The notes under the pieces were generated by a model, which was not told where the DNA came from, ran no database searches, and was given only the letters and a program-made list of their open reading frames with translations. Below, one piece after another: positions 8,779 through 16,662 of a DNA stretch of 64,000 nt. Source of the DNA: an uncultured Brachyspira sp. (GTDB lineage: Bacteria > Spirochaetota > Brachyspiria > Brachyspirales > Brachyspiraceae); the NCBI RefSeq assembly GCF_910588665.1, contig NZ_CAJUPR010000004.1, forward strand, positions 1-64,000, in the 5' to 3' direction. Both the position numbers and the translations under genes were made by a program. Within the stretch, counting starts at the first letter, position 1. Every line of letters starts with the position of its first letter.

Positions 8779-8810
8779 AAGGCGGGTATATTAAATACTG
8801 CGCCTTTTTT
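8779..8810 (+). terminator. Intrinsic terminator after the flaA pair
   Basis: AAGGCG (8779-8784) pairs with CGCCTT (8801-8806), with additional GTAT/ATAC pairing inside, followed by a run of T. Confidence 0.85.
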
Positions 8811-8879
8811 TATAAAATAGATTGAAATTAATGTAATAATATATTAAACTATAATAAATTTGATATTAAAAGAGTTTCT

Positions 8880-9038
8880 ATGTCTAATATAAATTTACTG
8901 CTGCTTATAGGTTTCATATTACTTGCCGTATATTCTATTACTACCAGAATAGTTAATAATAGAGCCAATAAAGATAAAAAAGAGAATATTGAAAAAGAAA
9001 ATAATAATAATAATGAAGATGATAATCTTAATAAATAG
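8880..9038 (+). CDS. Small single-span membrane protein, 52 aa
   Basis: This frame gives 52 residues: a membrane helix at about 5-22 (LLLLIGFILLAVYSITT), then a basic and Asn/Asp-rich tail (KDKKENIEKENNNNNEDD). It sits just before another small membrane protein (9050) with the same plan and an 11-base gap, so the two are likely co-transcribed. An AGAG stands before the ATG, a weak ribosome site. No family is recognised; the topology suggests an inner-membrane small protein with a cytoplasmic tail. Confidence 0.5.
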   Translation: MSNINLLLLIGFILLAVYSITTRIVNNRANKDKKENIEKENNNNNEDDNLNK

Positions 9039-9049
9039 GGATTTTTTAC

Positions 9050-9235
9050 ATGACATATTTAATAGTATATATTTTTATAGGAATAATATGGATTATTATT
9101 AATATAATACAAAAAATTGATAAAGATAATAAAGTAAAAAAAGAAAAGAAAATACATACTCAAAAAACTGCTCAGAGTTATAAAAATAATGATAATGAAG
9201 AAAGAAATATTAAAAAAACTGCGCAAAAATATTAA
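9050..9235 (+). CDS. Small single-span membrane protein, 61 aa
   Basis: The protein has one membrane helix at about residues 3-20 (YLIVYIFIGIIWIIINI) followed by a Lys-rich cytoplasmic-type tail (KKEKKIHTQKTAQ). The same layout as the 52-residue gene before it suggests a related pair. Its 3' end overlaps the start of the next frame (9189), which indicates translational coupling. Unknown function. Confidence 0.5.
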   Translation: MTYLIVYIFIGIIWIIINIIQKIDKDNKVKKEKKIHTQKTAQSYKNNDNEERNIKKTAQKY

Positions 9236-9506
9236 ACAACGTTATACTGAAGATAAAAATGTATATGAAACTTCTGAAAATGATAGATTAATATTAGATC
9301 TTCAGAAAAAGTATAATTCTAAAATGGATAAAATTAACAGCATAAGATATAATTCAGCCGATGCTGTTGATACTATCCAAATTGAAAATAAACTACATAT
9401 AAATAATATGCTTTCTTCTCTTGATATAAAAAATGCAATAATCTATAATGCCATACTTGAACCTAAAAAGATTAATTATACTAGAATTAATAAAAATAAA
9501 ATTTAA
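9189..9506 (+). CDS. Conserved-looking hypothetical protein, ~105 aa
   Basis: The frame begins ATGATAATGAAG; the third codon (9195) may be the true start, giving MKKEILKKLRKNIKQ. The protein is charged and mostly helical, with a C-terminal stretch KNAIIYNAILEPKKINYTR. No signal peptide, membrane segment or known motif is visible. It overlaps the end of the small membrane protein gene before it by 47 bases and ends 13 bases before mazG, so it appears to be part of one run from 8880 to 10323. Function unknown. Confidence 0.55.
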   Translation: MIMKKEILKKLRKNIKQRYTEDKNVYETSENDRLILDLQKKYNSKMDKINSIRYNSADAVDTIQIENKLHINNMLSSLDIKNAIIYNAILEPKKINYTRINKNKI

Positions 9507-9519
9507 TCAGAGAGTAATA

Positions 9520-10323
9520 ATGAAATCATTTGAAGAGCTTATACATATAATACAAACTTTGAGGGGAGAAAACGGATGCGCTTGGGATAAAGTGCAGACA
9601 TTTGACAGTTTGATTTCTTGTTTTTTAGAAGAGGCTTATGAACTTATAGATGCAATTAATAATAAAGATTATGATAATATTAAAGAAGAGCTCGGAGATG
9701 TTCTTCTTCATATTGTATTTTTTTGTGAGCTTGCTAACGATGAAAATAATTTTAATATAGATGATGTTTGCAGAAATATTAATGAAAAACTAATAAGAAG
9801 ACATCCTCATGTATTTGGAAACAGCGATGTTAAAGATGTTCAAGGCATATTAAAACAATGGGATAAAATAAAACAGGAAGAAAAGAATAATAATAGGAAA
9901 TATTTTGAAAGTGTTCTTGATGAAATTCCAAAATCATTACCTATAATGGAAAAATCTTATAAAATGATGAAAAAAGCGGCAAATGTCGGATTTGAATATA
10001 AAAATACTGACGATTCTCTAGCTAAGATAGAAGAAGAGTTTTCAGAAGTTAAAGAAGCATATAAAGAACAGGATAAGGAGCATTTGGAAGAGGAGATAGG
10101 AGATTTGATTATGACAGTTCTTGATTTTGCCAGAATGAATAAAATTAATCCTCTTAATTCTCTTATAAAAGTTAATGAAAAGTTTAGAAAAAGATTTAAT
10201 TATATAGAGAAAAAAGCTATTGAGACAAATAAAAAATTAGAAGATATGTCTTTGGATGAAATGGATAATTTATGGAATGAATATAAAAAGCAGGAAATAA
10301 AAAACAAAAGCTTTCTTAAATAG
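9520..10323 (+). CDS. mazG: Nucleoside triphosphate pyrophosphohydrolase MazG
   Basis: MazG hydrolyses nucleoside triphosphates to monophosphates and pyrophosphate, and so controls nucleotide pools. The 267-residue protein (E. coli MazG: 263) has two tandem MazG domains: the first begins EELIHIIQTLRGENGCAWDKVQTFDS, with metal ligands in EEAYELIDAI and EELGDVLLHIVFF; the second has EEEFSEVKEAYKEQD and EEEIGDLIMTVLDFARM. I chose the ATG at 9520, which follows AGAGAG and matches the family start; an upstream in-frame start at 9448 would overlap the preceding gene and add 24 non-family residues. RdgB, Dcd and a dGTPase-like enzyme elsewhere in the window have related housekeeping roles. Confidence 0.93.
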   Translation: MKSFEELIHIIQTLRGENGCAWDKVQTFDSLISCFLEEAYELIDAINNKDYDNIKEELGDVLLHIVFFCELANDENNFNIDDVCRNINEKLIRRHPHVFGNSDVKDVQGILKQWDKIKQEEKNNNRKYFESVLDEIPKSLPIMEKSYKMMKKAANVGFEYKNTDDSLAKIEEEFSEVKEAYKEQDKEHLEEEIGDLIMTVLDFARMNKINPLNSLIKVNEKFRKRFNYIEKKAIETNKKLEDMSLDEMDNLWNEYKKQEIKNKSFLK

Positions 10324-10529
10324 CAAATACTTAATTCTGTCTATACAATAATTATAAGATATTTATTATTTTATAACAGAATACAAATATTTAGTCTTTA
10401 AATCACTAAATAAATATTGCTTTTGATATATAAGATTACAGTATTTTGCTTCTGCAGTAAAAAATATTATATATAAATTGTATATACAATTATAAAATAT
10501 ACTATTTATATTTTGTTTAAATTTTATTA

Positions 10530-10558
10530 TTGCAAGAAATTAAATTTTATATTATAAT
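10530..10558 (+). promoter_or_regulatory. Sigma-70-type promoter of the ankyrin gene
   Basis: TTGCAA (10530-10535), 17-base spacer, TATAAT (10553-10558), then AGGGG before the ATG at 10589. The rest of the 265-base gap from mazG holds nothing else I recognise. Confidence 0.6.
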
Positions 10559-10588
10559 GAGGTATCTTAAAATCAGGGGTTTTACTTA

Positions 10589-11017
10589 ATGCCGATTAAT
10601 ACTAATTTGTATAAAAAATCAAAATTATATGATTTGCTTTTAAAAATTGTAAAAAAACAAAATGATGAAAATTTTGATGTTCAGGATAACATAAATAAAC
10701 TATTGGAGTTTATAGAAAAAAGTACGCAAGAGGATGTAAATTATTCAGATGATAAAATAACTTGTCTGCATTTAGCTGTTCAGATAAATAATCCTGATGT
10801 GGTTGAAGCTTTAATATCAAAAGGAGCCGATGTTAATGCTATTAATGAAAGAGGAGTATCTCCTTTGCATCTGGCTATTATTAAAAATCAGCCTGAAAGT
10901 GTTGTAAAAGTTCTGCTTGATAATGGAGCGGATTATAATATTGAACAAGCAAATTTTTCTGCCGTAAATTTAGCGGAAATAATGAATGTTCCTTATATGC
11001 ATTTATTCAAAAAATAG
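10589..11017 (+). CDS. Ankyrin-repeat protein, 142 aa
   Basis: Ankyrin repeats bind proteins. Residues about 60-95 (ITCLHLAVQINNPDVVEALI, then SKGADVNAIN) and 96-130 (GVSPLHLAIIKNQPESVVKV, then LLDNGADYN) make two clear repeats; a degenerate third (FSAVNLAEIMN) caps the C-terminus. The N-terminal ~55 residues are charged and unassigned. There is no signal peptide, so it is likely cytoplasmic. It has its own promoter. Partner unknown; Brachyspira genomes are known to hold many ankyrin proteins. Confidence 0.85.
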   Translation: MPINTNLYKKSKLYDLLLKIVKKQNDENFDVQDNINKLLEFIEKSTQEDVNYSDDKITCLHLAVQINNPDVVEALISKGADVNAINERGVSPLHLAIIKNQPESVVKVLLDNGADYNIEQANFSAVNLAEIMNVPYMHLFKK

Positions 11018-11116
11018 ATATTATTTTCTTTCAGAGTAAAAAACTATAAATAATTGATATAATTATAAAATCTTTTATACTTTTTATTATATAGCATTTA
11101 CTGAGAGGTTTAATTT

Positions 11117-12185
11117 ATGTCAATTCTATTTATTAAAAATGCTTCTTTTATTATTACATGCGACAGCAATGACAGTGTTTATAATTCAAGTAATTTATTA
11201 ATAGAAAACGGAATTATAACCTATATTGGTAAATATAGAAAAAAAGCTGATAAAATTATTGATGCTTTAGGTTGCTTCATGTACCTTTGTCTTATTAATA
11301 TTAATCATTATTTATTTCAAATATTCATCATAAATTTGCCTCAGGTTCAGAATATGTAATTATTTGAATGGCTTACTAATATTTATGAAATTTGTAAAAA
11401 TTTAGGTAATGATGCATTATATTATAGTTATATAGCTAAAGATTTAGGCATTAGAATGTATGCTTCAAGAGGAAGTATGGATTTAAGTAAAAAAGACAGA
11501 GGACTTCCTCCTGATTAGGTATTGCAGTCATTAGATGATATTTTAAAAGATTATCAGAGAGTTTTTGAAAAATATCATGATAGTTTAAAGTATTATATCA
11601 GTATGGCTGCACTAGCTTTTAATATTACAATAGAATTATTAAAGTAGTCTGTCTTATTGGCAAGAGATTTAAAGGTGAGGTTTCATACTTATTTATGCTA
11701 AACTAAAGATGAGAAAATATTTGTAAAAGAAAAATTTAATATGAGTCCTTTAGAATATATTGAATCTTTAGATTGGCTTGGAAGTTATGTTTGGTATGCT
11801 CATATAATTCATTTCAATGATGAAGAGTTAAGACTATTAGCCGATACAAAAATGGGAATAGCCCATTGCCCTATATCAAATATGAAATTGAGTTCTGGAA
11901 TATGCAAAATACCTAAAATGCAGGAATTAAGCGCGCCTGTAGGATTAGCTGTGAAACAATGACGGTCCTAATCTGTTAGAATAGATGAGAATATATTATT
12001 TTATTAATAGACTTAATTCAAGCAATAAAGTACCTGAGGCTTATGATATATTAAAAATTGCCGCTAACGGAGGAACTGAAATTTTAGTCAGGTACAATAA
12101 ATGAAAACTTTCTGTAATAGATGAAGAAAAAATATATAATTTTGCTAATGAAACAGAAAATATATATCTTAATAAATGCATATAA
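11117..12185 (+). pseudogene. Degraded amidohydrolase (8-oxoguanine deaminase-like)
   Basis: Fragments in several frames fall in the right order for an amidohydrolase of the 8-oxoguanine deaminase/AtzB group: an N-terminal ILFIKNASFIITCD and a metal-site region where the usual His-His-His reads NHYLFQ (11117-11359); ELFEWLTNIYEICKNLG and RGSMDLSKKDRGLPPD just downstream; LEYIESLDWLG, AHIIHFNDEELRLLADTK and GIAHCPISNMKLSSGI (11741-11962); and a tail NSSNKVPEAYDILKIAANGG reaching 12185. Several stops and shifts interrupt it, and the conserved Asp-Gly-Ser-Ala block after GLAV is lost. The gene is dead. It precedes the potABCD leader in the same orientation. The intact enzyme would have deaminated an oxidised purine; that is inference from the residual motifs. 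Confidence 0.88.
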
Positions 12186-12302
12186 ATTAAATTGTATTCT
12201 GGTAATAATTATTTTTTATTAAGCTTTTTATTGATTAAAAATATTCAATTATAAAAACGGTATATTTAAAATTTTTTAAAATAATAAAATCTATTTATAG
12301 TA

Positions 12303-12330
12303 TTGACATTATTTTTATTTATATTATATT
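12303..12330 (+). promoter_or_regulatory. Sigma-70-type promoter of the pot operon
   Basis: TTGACA (12303-12308), 16-base spacer, TATATT (12325-12330). Transcription would start near 12337, leaving about 210 bases of untranslated leader before potA. Confidence 0.7.
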
Positions 12331-12336
12331 AAAGCC

Positions 12337-12549
12337 TGATAAAAAATAGTATGCAATAGCTCAAGTAATAGATATTCTTAGCAGGTGTATCTGTTGACTA
12401 AGAAAGGCTTATTAATAGTTTCATTATAATTAGCTGGAGCGAAAAAAACCCTATGCGGGTAAGCGACGAGTAAACTGCGTTTTATACGTTAAGATGTATA
12501 TACGTAATTTTACGGAGGCTATTGCAAATATACGCATAGGGAGTTGTTT
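12337..12549 (+). promoter_or_regulatory. Structured 5' leader of potA, candidate riboswitch
   Basis: The long leader contains complementary segments in an interleaved order. Arm a TGCAATAGC (12352-12360) matches arm a' GCTATTGCA (12518-12526). Arm b CCCTATGCG (12449-12457) matches arm b' CGCATAGGG (12533-12541), which contains the GGG of the potA Shine-Dalgarno. Arm b also folds locally as ACCC-TATGC-GGGT (12448-12460), leaving the loop TATGC free to pair with GCATA of the ribosome site. Inner hairpins are TTCTTAG/CTAAGAA (12375-12381/12398-12404) and TATAC/GTATA (12483-12487/12496-12500). The layout fits an RNA that opens or closes the ribosome site, as in translational riboswitches with a pseudoknot. 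I do not recognise its core as any known riboswitch class. Ligand unknown; a polyamine or other transporter substrate is only inferred from the genes it precedes. Confidence 0.6.
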
Positions 12550-13593
12550 ATGAACGATAATATTATCGTATCTTTAAAAAATATTAATGTTTCCTACGAT
12601 GAAAATATAATATTAGAAAATCTTAATTTAGATATAAAAGATAAGGAGTTTTTAACTCTTCTAGGCCCGTCGGGCTGCGGTAAAACTACCATATTAAGAA
12701 CTATAGCAGGCTTTATAAAACCCAATTCAGGAAAAGTTCTTTTTGACGGAAAAATTATTAATGATACTCCTCCGTATAAAAGAGAAGTAAATACTGTATT
12801 TCAAAGATATGCATTATTTCCTCATCTTAATGTTTTTGAAAATATAGCATTCGGACTTAATTTAAAAAAAGTTTCCAAATCGGAAATAAAAGAAAGAGTT
12901 CATCAAATGCTTAAAATGGTTAATTTAGAAAATTACGGAAATAGAAATATTAGCAGACTTTCAGGCGGTCAGCAGCAGAGAGTTGCCATTGCAAGAGCTT
13001 TAATCAATAAGCCCAGACTGCTTCTTCTTGATGAGCCTTTAGGAGCATTGGATTTAAAACTTAGAAAAGAGATGCAAATTGAATTAAAAAAAATTCAGCA
13101 GTCATTGGAAATTACTTTTGTATATGTTACCCATGATCAGGAAGAGGCATTAACTATGAGCGATACAGTAGCTGTTATGAAAGACGGAGAAATACTTCAG
13201 ATTGGCACGCCTGAAGATATATATAATGAACCTAAAAATGCATTTATAGCCGATTTTATAGGAGAGAGCAATATCATAGACGGTATTATGCATGATGATT
13301 ATTCTGTGGAGTTTGCAGGGTATATGTTTGAATGCGTGGATAAAGGATTTAGAAAACTTGAAAAAGTTGATGTTGTAATACGCCCCGAAGATATAATAGT
13401 TGTAAATCCTGAAAATGCAAATATATCAGGCTTAGTGGAATCTGCTATATTTAAAGGCGTTCATTTTGAAATGATATTAGATGCTCATGGTTATAAATGG
13501 ATAATACATTCCACAGAGAAATGGGAGGCCGGTACTGAAATAGGTATTGATATATCTAAAGAAAATATTCATATTATGAAAAAAACTATATAA
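12550..13593 (+). CDS. potA: Spermidine/putrescine ABC transporter ATPase PotA
   Basis: PotA powers polyamine import with PotB, PotC and PotD. Residues 39-47 are the Walker A motif GPSGCGKTT; then come the Q-loop VFQRYALFPH, the signature LSGGQQQRVAIARAL, Walker B LLLLDEPLGALD and the switch VYVTHDQEEALTMSD. The C-terminal ~110 residues form the TOBE regulatory domain (VVIRPEDIIV). Total 347 residues from the ATG at 12550; a TTG two codons upstream (12544) is possible, but GGGAG at 12539-12543 sits six bases before this ATG. It begins an operon with potB 12 bases downstream. The leader in front can hide this ribosome site by base pairing, so translation control is likely. Confidence 0.93.
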   Translation: MNDNIIVSLKNINVSYDENIILENLNLDIKDKEFLTLLGPSGCGKTTILRTIAGFIKPNSGKVLFDGKIINDTPPYKREVNTVFQRYALFPHLNVFENIAFGLNLKKVSKSEIKERVHQMLKMVNLENYGNRNISRLSGGQQQRVAIARALINKPRLLLLDEPLGALDLKLRKEMQIELKKIQQSLEITFVYVTHDQEEALTMSDTVAVMKDGEILQIGTPEDIYNEPKNAFIADFIGESNIIDGIMHDDYSVEFAGYMFECVDKGFRKLEKVDVVIRPEDIIVVNPENANISGLVESAIFKGVHFEMILDAHGYKWIIHSTEKWEAGTEIGIDISKENIHIMKKTI

Positions 13594-13605
13594 AGAGGCG
13601 ATTAT

Positions 13606-14424
13606 ATGAAAACAAAAATACCTGCAATACCTTATTTAATTTGGACATTAGTTTTTGTATTAGTACCTCTTTTTTTGATAATATATTTTGCTTTTACAAA
13701 TAATAAAGGGAGTTTTACACTTAATAATTTTGCTAATGTTACAGGATTTACTCCAGTTATAATACGCTCTGTAATACTTGCTTTTATTTCAACTTTAATA
13801 TGTCTTATACTTGCTTATCCTTTGTCTTATTATATATCCAGACAGGAAAAAACAGTTCAGCATGCCCTTATAATGCTTGTAATGCTTCCTATGTGGATGA
13901 ATTTTTTACTTAGAACTTATGCTTGGATGACTATACTGGAAAATAATGGACTTATAAATAAAGTTTTCATTTTTATGGGGCTTTCTCCTATAAAAATTAT
14001 TAATACTCAGGCAGCTGTATTAATAGGTATGGTTTATAATTATCTGCCTTTTATGATACTTCCGCTTTATTCCATTATGACTAAAATACATCAAAGCCTG
14101 ATAGAAGCTTCTCAGGATTTGGGAGCTAATTCCTTTAATGTGTTCATTAAAGTAATATTTCCGTTAAGTTTGCCAGGAATGGCTGCAGGCGTTACAATGG
14201 TATTTGTTGCAGCGGTAAGCACATTTGTAATTTCTCGTATGCTTGGCGGCGGTGCTAATATTCTTATAGGCGATTTAATAGAGATGCAGTTTTTGGGTAT
14301 GTCGTATAATCCCAATTTGGGTTCGGCTATAAGTTTGGTATTAATAGTTATATCTTTGTGCGCTATAATGCTTATGCATCAGATATATGAAGAAGATGAA
14401 GATGTTAAGGATATGTTTTTATGA
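13606..14424 (+). CDS. potB: Polyamine ABC transporter permease PotB
   Basis: An integral inner-membrane permease of 272 residues with about six helices, the first at residues 8-28. The cytoplasmic EAA loop that docks to PotA reads SLIEASQDLGANSFNVFIKV, then IFPLSLPGMAAG, in the usual position near residue 165-195. Start ATG at 13606 follows AGAGGCG. The last four bases overlap the start of potC (ATGA), indicating coupled translation. Substrate cannot be fixed from the permease alone; polyamine assignment comes from the complete PotABCD set. Confidence 0.9.
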   Translation: MKTKIPAIPYLIWTLVFVLVPLFLIIYFAFTNNKGSFTLNNFANVTGFTPVIIRSVILAFISTLICLILAYPLSYYISRQEKTVQHALIMLVMLPMWMNFLLRTYAWMTILENNGLINKVFIFMGLSPIKIINTQAAVLIGMVYNYLPFMILPLYSIMTKIHQSLIEASQDLGANSFNVFIKVIFPLSLPGMAAGVTMVFVAAVSTFVISRMLGGGANILIGDLIEMQFLGMSYNPNLGSAISLVLIVISLCAIMLMHQIYEEDEDVKDMFL

Positions 14425-15224
14425 TAAAAAAAATATTGTCAAAATGCTATATAGCTTTTATATTTTTATTTTTATATGCCCCTATAGCAATATTGATTTT
14501 CTTTTCTTTTAATAAAGCCAGAGGAAGGGGGGTATTTACAGGTTTTACTTTGAATTGGTATAGAGAATTATTTTCTAATGATTTAATACTTCATTCTTTT
14601 TTTAATACAATAATAGTTGCGGCAGTATCTTCTATATTTGCCACTATTATAGGTACGGCTGCTGCTATTGGAATTAATAGTTTTAGCAAAAATATGAAAA
14701 GCGCAGTTATGGGAATTACTTATATATCTATCATTAATCCTGAGATAGTAACGGGTATATCTTTAATGCTTTTATTTGTAATAATCAAGCTTAAATTTGG
14801 TTTTACAACATTAATTTTAGCTCATATTACTTTTAACATTCCTTATGTTATACTTAATGTTCTGCCTAAATTAAGACAGCAGGATAATAGTCTTTATGAG
14901 GCTGCGCTGGATTTAGGATGCACTCCCTCTTCAGCTTTTTGGAAAGTAGTAATACCTGATATACTTCCGGGCATACTTGCAGGTTTTTTAATGGCATTAA
15001 CATATTCATTAGATGATTTTGTTGTAAGTTATTTTACCTCTGGAATTACTTCTCAGACTCTGCCTATAACTATTTATTCTATGACCAGAAAGAGGGTCAG
15101 CCCTGAAATAAATGCCATATCCACAGTTATATTTATAGTTGTGCTTGTAAGTCTTGTTGTAATGAATTTAAAAGATATAAAAAAAGAGAAGTATATGACA
15201 CAGTTAAAAAATAAAATAAAATAA
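14421..15224 (+). CDS. potC: Polyamine ABC transporter permease PotC
   Basis: The second permease, 267 residues with about six membrane helices. The EAA loop is SLYEAALDLGCTPSSAFWKV, then VIPDILPGILAG, and the following SLDDFVVSYFTSG is a hallmark of PotC-type subunits. Start overlaps the potB stop by four bases. The final residues are basic and cytoplasmic. A strong 15-base-pair hairpin separates it from potD, so relative amounts of the binding protein and the permeases may differ. Confidence 0.91.
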   Translation: MIKKILSKCYIAFIFLFLYAPIAILIFFSFNKARGRGVFTGFTLNWYRELFSNDLILHSFFNTIIVAAVSSIFATIIGTAAAIGINSFSKNMKSAVMGITYISIINPEIVTGISLMLLFVIIKLKFGFTTLILAHITFNIPYVILNVLPKLRQQDNSLYEAALDLGCTPSSAFWKVVIPDILPGILAGFLMALTYSLDDFVVSYFTSGITSQTLPITIYSMTRKRVSPEINAISTVIFIVVLVSLVVMNLKDIKKEKYMTQLKNKIK

Positions 15225-15252
15225 AAAATTATTATTTATAATATTATAAATG

Positions 15253-15299
15253 AGTTTAAGCTTTTAATTTATTTAATTTGAGTCTTAAAGGCTTAAGCT
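15253..15299 (+). other. Stable hairpin between potC and potD
   Basis: Arms 15253-15267 and 15285-15299 (AGTTTAAGCTTTTAA against TTAAAGGCTTAAGCT) give 15 pairs with two G-T wobbles and a 17-base loop. No T-run follows, so it is not an ordinary terminator. It may stabilise or process the message between permease and binding-protein genes. Confidence 0.7.
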
Positions 15300-15333
15300 A
15301 ACATAATATCAATAAAAGGAGATATATAAAACA

Positions 15334-16539
15334 ATGAAAAAAAATATTTTTTTTATTTTAATGCTGATTGCATTATCCGCAAAAGGACAGACAGTTAATT
15401 TAAGCAGATTTGACACTAATTATTATCATAAATATAAGGGCAGGAATTTATCTATAAATGTGTATAATTGGGGAGAATATATATCTGACGGTTCGGACGG
15501 TACCTTAGACGTAAATAAAGCTTTTGAAGAGCTTACAGGGATAAAGGTTAACTATTCCACTTTTGCCTCAAATGAGGAAATGTATGTAAAATTAAAAGTC
15601 GGAGGAATTCAATATGATATTATAATACCTTCAGACTATATGATAGAAAAACTTATAAAAGAGAATTTGGTAAGAAAATTAAATTATGACAATATACCTG
15701 CACATACAAATATAGCAGCAAGATTTAAAAATCTTCCTTTTGATCCTACAGGCGAGTATTCTTTAGCTTATACTTGGGGTGTAACTGGAATAATTTATAA
15801 CAGGAAATTAGTAGCAGAAAATGAAGAGGATATAAATTGGGATATACTTTTTAATGATAAATATAAAGGTCAAATACTTATGTACTATAATCCTAGAGAT
15901 GCATTCAGTATAGCTCAGGCATATTTAGGATACTCCCTTAATACTACTAATGAATCTGAGCTTAGAGAATGTGCAAAGATTTTAAAAGATCAAAAACCTC
16001 TTGTGCAGTCTTATGTAATGGATGAGATATATGATAAAATGGAATCGGAAGAGGCTGCCATAGGTGTTTATTATGCAGGAGACTCTTTAACTATGATGGA
16101 TAATAATCCCAATTTGAATTTCATTATACCAAAAAGAGGCGCTAATTTATTTGTAGATTCTATATGCATACCTTCCAACTCGGAAGATCCTCAATTAGGA
16201 GAGATGTATATTAATTTCTTATCAGAGCATGAAATAGCTTTTGCCAATATAGATTTTATCAATTATGCTTCTCCTAATAACAGAGCCGTTTCTATGATGA
16301 GTCCTGAAACAAGAAATAATAAAATAATATATCCTGATGAGGCAGTATTAGAAAACTGCGAGGTTTATGTAAATTTGCCAGATGATACAGGCATATTGGT
16401 AGAGGATTTATGGAATGAAGTGCTTTCAAATGATTCTGCCTATAAGGGCTGGGTTATACCTGTTTCTTTAGGCATTATAGTTTTTCTTTGCGCCGTTATT
16501 ATAGTTCTTCGTAAGATTATGAGAAAAAGAGATAATTAA
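15334..16539 (+). CDS. potD: Polyamine-binding protein PotD with C-terminal membrane anchor
   Basis: PotD captures polyamine and delivers it to PotBC. The 401-residue protein has a short signal peptide (NIFFILMLIALSAKGQ), then the family opening LSINVYNWGEYISDG near residue 40. Later landmarks are YDIIIPSDYMIEKLI, YSLAYTWGVTGIIYN, and EEAAIGVYYAGDS with VDSICIPSNSEDP. Unlike usual PotD (about 350 residues, soluble or lipid-anchored) it lacks a lipobox and ends with a membrane helix (about 375-395, VIPVSLGIIVFLCAVIIVL) and RKIMRKRDN. So it is probably held to the inner membrane by its C-terminus. AAAAGGAG stands in front. It follows potC after 109 bases with the hairpin above. Confidence 0.9.
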   Translation: MKKNIFFILMLIALSAKGQTVNLSRFDTNYYHKYKGRNLSINVYNWGEYISDGSDGTLDVNKAFEELTGIKVNYSTFASNEEMYVKLKVGGIQYDIIIPSDYMIEKLIKENLVRKLNYDNIPAHTNIAARFKNLPFDPTGEYSLAYTWGVTGIIYNRKLVAENEEDINWDILFNDKYKGQILMYYNPRDAFSIAQAYLGYSLNTTNESELRECAKILKDQKPLVQSYVMDEIYDKMESEEAAIGVYYAGDSLTMMDNNPNLNFIIPKRGANLFVDSICIPSNSEDPQLGEMYINFLSEHEIAFANIDFINYASPNNRAVSMMSPETRNNKIIYPDEAVLENCEVYVNLPDDTGILVEDLWNEVLSNDSAYKGWVIPVSLGIIVFLCAVIIVLRKIMRKRDN

Positions 16540-16662
16540 TATACAACTTAAAAAATATTATTAACTTTTATATTTTATATAAAAAATAATAATAGCTGTT
16601 GAAATAAGGATTATAATTGAATATATTATAACAATATGCACATTTTTAAGGAGATAATTAAA

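Noticed and set aside
9448..9519. Upstream start of mazG at 9448
   Set aside because: Adds residues unlike MazG and overlaps the preceding gene; the ATG at 9520 has a ribosome site.
11117..12185. Insertion sequence or phage cause of the broken deaminase gene
   Set aside because: No inverted repeats, transposase text or target duplication seen; the damage is scattered stops and shifts.
12337..12549. Known riboswitch class (cobalamin, TPP, ykkC guanidine, glycine, c-di-GMP)
   Set aside because: The conserved core sequences of these classes, as I know them, are not present, though the layout with a loop pairing the ribosome site is similar.
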